A stretch of 9,688 bases of DNA from an uncultured Ignavibacteriales bacterium (lineage in GTDB: Bacteria; Bacteroidota; Ignavibacteria; Ignavibacteriales; Ignavibacteriaceae), in the NCBI GenBank assembly GCA_913053915.1, contig CAJXGP010000044.1, forward strand, positions 1 to 9,688, written 5' to 3'. Positions 6,524 through 9,688 of the stretch are shown here, one piece after another. A program made the position numbers and the translations under genes. Numbering within the stretch: the stretch's first letter is position 1; each line of letters begins with the position of its first letter. The notes below the pieces were generated by a model. The model was not told the origin of the DNA. It worked only from the letters and a program-made list of their open reading frames with translations, and ran no database searches.

Positions 6524-7657
6524 TTAGCAGATCCAGTGGGGAAAATCATTTTTGTTAATTGTTATAAATTCGGCATCGGGATAGGCTTTTTGCCAGGCTA
6601 CCGGCTTTTTGGCCTTTTTATTTCCCCATTTTATTTCATAAGCCGTCAGCTGTCCGTTAATTTCTTCAACCAAATCAATTTCCTGCTGATCATAAGTTCT
6701 CCAAAAATAAAGGTTTGCAAAATCCATTTCATAATGGTGTTTTTTAAGACGTTCGGAAATCAAATAATTTTCCCATAAGCTTCCCGCATCCTGACGTAAA
6801 ATCAGTTCGTTAAAGTTAGAAATAATAGCATTTCGGACTCCTGTATCGTAAAAATACCATTTTACCGATTTGCTGATTTCCTTTCTTAAATTTTTACTAA
6901 AACCACGCAAAGGAAAGATAATAAATACCTTGCTGAGCAAATCAAGATATTTGTCAACGGTATTTTTACTCATTCCCAACTTTTTACTCAGTTCGTTGGA
7001 CGAAACTTCATTACCGATCTGCAAAGCAATCAGTTTCAGTAAATCCATAAGCCGGGAGGCCCCGCGAATACCATCAAGAGTCAATATATCTTTCAACAAA
7101 TAAGTATGCACCAAATTATAAAGATATACTCGTTTTTCTTCAATTGTTTCATAGTGAAATAGTTCCGGGTAACTACCGTACAGAAGCCTGTTTTCAATCT
7201 CCTGTTTTGCTTCGATGACTGTCTGCCTTTGCATCAACTCGGACTGTGAGAAAGGGAATAGGTGGTAAGTGATACTTCTGCCGGTCAGGGGTTCCCCGAA
7301 TCTGTTCAATAAATCAAAAGCCGAAGAACCGGTGGCTATTATTCTGATACCTTTTATTTCATCAACAATAAGTTTTAATATTTTGCCAATCTCGGGTATC
7401 GTCTGCGCTTCATCAATCACAAGTAACTGAATTCCGGAGAAGTTCCTCCGGTAAGAAGCAATGCTCCGGACTTTAAGAAGTTCTGTCGTTAAACTGTCTT
7501 CTGCATTTAAATAGAGAGCTTTACCTCCATAATTGTTAATAATTTGCCTGATTAAGACAGTTTTTCCGACACGACGGGCGCCCTGTAAAACGATGACCTT
7601 ATTCGGTATTAAATTGCTTTCAATAGTTTGTTGTAATTGTCTTTTTAGTATTTCCAT
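6524..7657 (-). CDS. AAA_14/DUF4143 family ATPase
   Basis: The product has 377 residues, a normal full length. Walker A is GARRVGKT at 26-33, Walker B with catalytic Glu is LLVIDEAQ at 78-85, and a sensor-like IIATGSS is at 106-112. A winged-helix-like stretch follows (NELSKKLGMSKNTVDKYLDLL, ~225-245), then the DUF4143 C-terminal part with YFYDTGVRNAI and an EIDLVEE ... YEIKW segment, the acidic pattern of its PD-(D/E)XK-like fold. These proteins are frequent in Bacteroidota and Archaea and often patchily distributed; their cellular role is not established. The first in-frame ATG, at 7657, gives the usual family N-terminus (MEILKRQL). A 48-bp palindromic region 32 bases upstream suggests autoregulation. 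No sign that it belongs to the peptide cluster. Confidence 0.9.
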   Translation of the reverse strand: MEILKRQLQQTIESNLIPNKVIVLQGARRVGKTVLIRQIINNYGGKALYLNAEDSLTTELLKVRSIASYRRNFSGIQLLVIDEAQTIPEIGKILKLIVDEIKGIRIIATGSSAFDLLNRFGEPLTGRSITYHLFPFSQSELMQRQTVIEAKQEIENRLLYGSYPELFHYETIEEKRVYLYNLVHTYLLKDILTLDGIRGASRLMDLLKLIALQIGNEVSSNELSKKLGMSKNTVDKYLDLLSKVFIIFPLRGFSKNLRKEISKSVKWYFYDTGVRNAIISNFNELILRQDAGSLWENYLISERLKKHHYEMDFANLYFWRTYDQQEIDLVEEINGQLTAYEIKWGNKKAKKPVAWQKAYPDAEFITINKNDFPHWIC

Positions 7658-7688
7658 CCTTTTCTATTTTTTACAAAAATACAAATTT

Positions 7689-7736
7689 TGTCATTATATT
7701 GACATAATTTACGTAAATATTGTCATTACAATGACA
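7689..7736. promoter_or_regulatory. 48-bp palindromic array upstream of the ATPase gene
   Basis: Three palindromes are evenly spaced, with centres 16 bp apart (7696.5, 7712.5, 7728.5). They are TGTCATTATATTGACA (7689-7704, outer TGTCA/TGACA arms), ATTTACGTAAAT (7707-7718, perfect) and TGTCATTACAATGACA (7721-7736, perfect 7-bp arms around AC). The whole block is itself a palindrome about 7712.5 with few mismatches. It ends 32 bases before the ATPase ATG. This fits a cooperative operator, or a recombination or replication site of a mobile unit. Confidence 0.6.
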
Positions 7737-7769
7737 CTTTTTCAATTTATTCGATGAAATAATCCTGTT

Positions 7770-7859
7770 TGTTTTCCCGAAACGACGGCTGCCATAAATA
7801 ATGAATACCTTATCGTCAGATATTAAATCTTTGACCTCATTATAGTATCGTGGTAACAT
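7770..7859 (-). pseudogene. N-terminal relic of a second DUF4143-type ATPase
   Basis: From the ATG at 7859 the frame reads MLPRYYNEVKDLI, then a stretch ending in FIIYGSRRFGKT, which is the family N-terminus through Walker A (GSRRFGKT). Similarity stops right after GKT at ~7770; the frame then runs into unrelated residues through the palindromic array. The Walker B and DUF4143 parts of this copy are not seen anywhere in the window. It is therefore a truncated paralogue or an older gene replaced by the complete one next to it. A TTG at 7880 is in frame upstream, but the ATG fits the family better. Confidence 0.6.
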
Positions 7860-7881
7860 AACAAATAAATTTTGAGGCAAA

Positions 7882-7934
7882 AAAAATTAATATTAAAATT
7901 CGGTGTGTTAGTCCAAATTTTAATATTAATTTTT
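7882..7934. repeat. AT-only inverted repeat with perfect 19-bp arms
   Basis: AAAAATTAATATTAAAATT at 7882-7900 pairs perfectly with 7916-7934 around a 15-base loop. It lies 23 bases upstream of the ATPase relic's ATG and has no plus-strand gene before it, so it is not in a usual terminator position. It could be the end of a lost mobile element or a strong cruciform. The 436-base stretch 7860-8295 otherwise holds only the relic at 8001-8093, a 7-bp-stem hairpin (AAGAGTT/AACTCTT, 8129-8153) and the promoter-like palindrome at 8185-8200. Confidence 0.55.
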
Positions 7935-8000
7935 GGAGTTACAGTCTGAAAGTATAGGTTTGCCCCGAAAAACTTTTACACGACCATTTTGTAAAAAAAT

Positions 8001-8093
8001 CTCCGCTACCATAGTGGAATAAGGGAAGCGAAACAGGCCTATGAGGAAGCAGGGATAAAGATGCTGGAAGAACAGCTGGGGGGAATGAATTAG
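8001..8093 (+). pseudogene. Short relic reading frame, family not recognised
   Basis: A 30-codon frame with coding-like composition, GC-richer than its surroundings, encodes an amphipathic Glu/Lys/Ala-rich helix (SGIREAKQAYEEAGIK, then MLEEQLGGMN) and ends in TAG at 8091. In-frame stops lie directly upstream and no start codon is available, so it looks like the 3' end of a deleted gene. Confidence 0.3.
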
Positions 8094-8184
8094 GCAGTCA
8101 GGGCAGGCTAAACATTCGCGTGCCGGTTAAGAGTTGAAAAACATATAACTCTTTTCAAAAATTATATAACGAAATTCAATATAA

Positions 8185-8200
8185 ACAAAAGTACTTTTGT
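8185..8200 (+). promoter_or_regulatory. 16-bp perfect palindrome containing a -7 box
   Basis: ACAAAAGTACTTTTGT is perfectly self-complementary and contains TACTTTTG (8192-8199), a full match to TAnnTTTG on plus. No TTG is found at the -33 distance. It lies ~95 bases upstream of the SHOCT gene and is its likely promoter, with a built-in dimer site. Confidence 0.45.
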
Positions 8201-8295
8201 GCATGTAAAAAGGTAGTCATGAAAAGTAAAACACAAACCATTTAAAACAGAATAAAGCAAGTGTAAAAATAATTTAACCAAAAAAAATAAATATT

Positions 8296-8502
8296 ATGAT
8301 GATAGGATGGGGTGGCGGATTAATAGTAATGGCATTATTAATATGGCTTATTATCACAATGGTCAACCGCACTGGAAATAATACTTATGTAAGCAGCCAA
8401 AACACGCCAAAAAATACTCCTCTGGAAATATTGAAAGAAAGATATGCCAGAGGTGAGATTACCAAAGAAGAGTTTGACGAAATGGCTAAAAACCTTCGGT
8501 AA
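8296..8502 (+). CDS. Small SHOCT-domain membrane protein
   Basis: The product has 68 residues. A single membrane helix spans ~5-23 (GWGGGLIVMALLIWLIITMV). A polar linker rich in Asn/Thr/Ser follows, then the SHOCT motif at ~42-68 (LEILKERYARGEITKEEFDEMAKNL), a short C-terminal helical hairpin found in many small bacterial proteins. SHOCT is thought to mediate oligomerisation or folding; no enzymatic role is known. Two ATGs are adjacent (8296, 8299); the first is taken, and the choice changes one residue. It is preceded by an A-rich stretch and stands alone, with non-coding repeat DNA after it. Confidence 0.82.
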   Translation: MMIGWGGGLIVMALLIWLIITMVNRTGNNTYVSSQNTPKNTPLEILKERYARGEITKEEFDEMAKNLR

Positions 8503-8574
8503 ATTTAGAAACTAAACCACTTTGGATTTGAAATCTATAGGTTCAGGTGACAAATGAAATTCACTTAGTAAGTA

Positions 8575-8798
8575 CCAAAAGACAAACAACAAACAACAAA
8601 TATCAAATAATTTTCAATGTCCAAAATAGGAAAAACCAAAAATAAGATCCTAAAATACCTCTCTGTTGACTCATAGAGATGAAGGACGGCCATTAGGAAA
8701 AAAACAGAATATCAACTGTTTAAACTGTTTTGTTCAGAAGTTTTGGAATTTGAATAGGTGTTTTGGAATTTATTTGATATTTGTTGTTTGTCTTTTGG
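8575..8798. repeat. ~224-bp element with long terminal inverted repeats
   Basis: The left end CCAAAAGACAAACAACAAA continues through TATCAAATAA (8575-8610). The right end (8770-8798) is its reverse complement, except that the left arm carries one extra CAACAAA unit. That gives 29 paired bases with a 7-base bulge around a ~159-base interior. Inside, TTTTGGAATTT is repeated at 8741 and 8761, exactly 20 bp apart. There is no convincing coding frame and no clear target-site duplication. It resembles a MITE-like or REP-like non-autonomous repeat. It accounts for most of the 439-base gap 8503-8941; the remainder holds only the dyad at 8882-8897. Confidence 0.65.
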
Positions 8799-8881
8799 GG
8801 TTTAATTTTAGAATATTTACAGAAACTAAAGTCGTACTTAAAATGCATAGCTTCAACTAACGAATGACATACCGGAGAGCT

Positions 8882-8897
8882 ATCCTGTTTACAGGAT
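8882..8897. promoter_or_regulatory. Dyad ATCCTGT-TT-ACAGGAT upstream of the methyltransferase gene
   Basis: Perfect 7-base arms flank a two-base centre, ending 44 bases before the ATG at 8942. The position suits an operator or a small hairpin in the leader. No clear TAnnTTTG box was found nearby. Confidence 0.35.
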
Positions 8898-8941
8898 GTG
8901 TTCAATTCCGAAAAATTTATTGTCAGTAAAAAAAAATAAAA

Positions 8942-9550
8942 ATGGAAACATACAAAAAATATGATAAATTCTCAAGGTTCTACGATCTGTTTGAGTCTTC
9001 TGCCGAAAAGAAAAAATTTGGAAACTGGAGAAGTATGTTGTTTGAAATGATTCCGGCGGGTTCATCGCTCCTGGAAGCGGGTATTGGCACTGGAAAAAAC
9101 ATTCCTTATTATAGCGAGGATATATCCGTTACCGGGATAGATTTTAGCAAAGGGATGTTAAATAAGGCAAGTGAAAAAATAAAAGCTCATCCTGAAAAGA
9201 AGGTAAAACTTTTGCAAATGGACATTACAGATATGGAATTCCCTGACAATCATTTTGACTATGTGGTTTCAACCTTTGTTTTCTGTACGGTTCCCAATCC
9301 AATGGCAGGGTTCAGAGAAATTAAGAGGGTGCTGAAGCCCGATGGAAAAGCAATATTTCTCGAACACATAAGAAGTTCCCATTGGGTTAACAATATTTTT
9401 TTGTATTCAATGAGCGGTATCACAATTCCTTTAATCGGTACCAGCATGGTGAGAAAGACAAAATGGAACCTGCAGGAATCGGGATTTCACATCATTGAAG
9501 AAAAAAATCTTTTTTCGGATATTGTGAAATTACTGGTTTGCTCAATATAA
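8942..9550 (+). CDS. Class I SAM-dependent methyltransferase (Methyltransf_11/UbiE-like)
   Basis: The product has 202 residues. Motif I, the SAM-binding glycine loop, is EAGIGTGK at 45-52. The acidic residue contacting the SAM ribose is Asp67 in VTGIDFS; MDITDMEF (93-100) and FDYVVSTFVFCTVPNP (105-120) are the following motifs, and LKPDGKAIFLEH (131-142) is the conserved post-core strand. N-terminal YDKFSRFYDLFE is typical of small UbiE-like methyltransferases. The C-terminal part (residues ~145-200) has hydrophobic stretches (IFLYSMSGITIPLIG), which could mean a lipid or quinone-like substrate; the substrate is not determinable. The gene is monocistronic in the window and converges on the fragment at 9572. 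No special link to the peptide cluster is visible. Confidence 0.88.
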   Translation: METYKKYDKFSRFYDLFESSAEKKKFGNWRSMLFEMIPAGSSLLEAGIGTGKNIPYYSEDISVTGIDFSKGMLNKASEKIKAHPEKKVKLLQMDITDMEFPDNHFDYVVSTFVFCTVPNPMAGFREIKRVLKPDGKAIFLEHIRSSHWVNNIFLYSMSGITIPLIGTSMVRKTKWNLQESGFHIIEEKNLFSDIVKLLVCSI

Positions 9551-9571
9551 TCATTCCCCTGTGTGCCGAAT

Positions 9572-9688
9572 TTATTCATCATAGCCTGTCCCGATATATC
9601 GGAGGATGTTTATCCGGGTGGTGTGATAAGGAATATGCACGGCCTGCGCTCCCAGTTTCAACAGTGGCAGGTTTTTAATTTCCATCTT
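9572..9688 (-). pseudogene. C-terminal fragment resembling a HAD-family hydrolase, running off the window
   Basis: Minus-strand frame open from the window edge to TAA at 9574-9572. It includes LPLLKLGAQAVHIPYHTT, which resembles the C-terminal segment of COG1011-type HAD hydrolases (their usual I-H-I-P-Y-H-T-T-W). The expected continuation is replaced by RINILRYIGTGYDE, part of which is encoded by the palindrome CCGATATATCGG, so the end appears truncated by repeat insertion or drift. An ATG at 9685 is in frame, but upstream sequence is needed to know whether the gene is longer. The family call comes from memory of that short motif. Confidence 0.4.
9591..9602. repeat. Palindrome CCGATATATCGG between convergent genes
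   Basis: A perfect 12-bp palindrome lies 41 bases past the methyltransferase stop, within the fragment on the other strand. It resembles short intergenic palindromes often scattered in Bacteroidota genomes, and could act as a weak bidirectional hairpin. Confidence 0.35.

Noticed and set aside
7671..7880. 69-codon ORF starting at TTG 7880 as an intact gene
   Set aside because: Only its first ~30 codons from the ATG at 7859 resemble an ATPase; the rest is translation through the palindromic array.
8575..8798. CRISPR array or integron attachment site
   Set aside because: There are no regularly spaced identical repeats with unique spacers, and the arms lack the conserved ends of attC sites.
8666..8905. 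Overlapping ~60-codon ORFs on both strands between the SHOCT and methyltransferase genes
   Set aside because: They run through the inverted-repeat element and the dyad; composition follows the repeat and no domain is visible.

Overview
This window looks like a Bacteroidota chromosome segment. Most of it is AT-rich. Start codons are preceded by A-rich stretches rather than clear Shine-Dalgarno sites. Several TAnnTTTG-type -7 boxes fit the Bacteroidota promoter consensus. The protein families (carboxypeptidase-regulatory-like domain plus outer-membrane barrel, stand-alone LytTR regulator, GG-leader peptide, SPASM radical SAM enzyme, DUF4143 ATPase, SHOCT protein) also fit that phylum. I cannot name a genus. 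The first ~600 bases are clearly GC-richer and encode something unrelated.

The left two thirds, all on the minus strand, hold what I read as a ribosomally synthesised, post-translationally modified peptide (RiPP) cluster. In transcription order it is: a LytTR DNA-binding regulator (6259-5912); a 45-residue precursor (5701-5564) with a double-glycine leader and a cationic core carrying three Cys exactly seven residues apart; a radical SAM/SPASM maturase (5378-3891); an outer-membrane beta-barrel protein with signal peptide, carboxypeptidase-like and plug domains (3864-1525); and the start of a C39-peptidase ABC exporter (1523 to about 750). A coherent model is that LytTR controls the precursor, the maturase modifies the Cys core, the C39 transporter cuts after GG and exports, and the barrel protein handles outer-membrane passage or uptake. 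This order of events is inferred.

The exporter is not intact. After about residue 258, in the membrane domain, the reading frame runs without a stop into what resembles the C-terminus of a large Eco57I-like class I DNA methyltransferase. The rest of the membrane domain and the whole ATPase domain are missing. Base composition switches again near 600. This is either a deletion/recombination fusion or an assembly chimera.

The middle (6524-7880) has a complete AAA_14/DUF4143 ATPase, also on minus, preceded by a 48-bp imperfect palindrome built of three evenly spaced palindromes. Just upstream is a 30-codon relic of a second ATPase of the same family. From 7880 to 8295 there is no intact gene, but there is a 19-bp-stem inverted repeat, a short relic reading frame and a promoter-like 16-bp palindrome.

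The right end, on plus, has a small SHOCT membrane protein (8296-8502), a ~224-bp element with long inverted ends (8575-8798) and a SAM-dependent methyltransferase (8942-9550). A convergent fragment resembling a HAD-hydrolase C-terminus (minus, from 9572) reaches the window edge. The several relics and repeat elements suggest an accessory, rearranging region.
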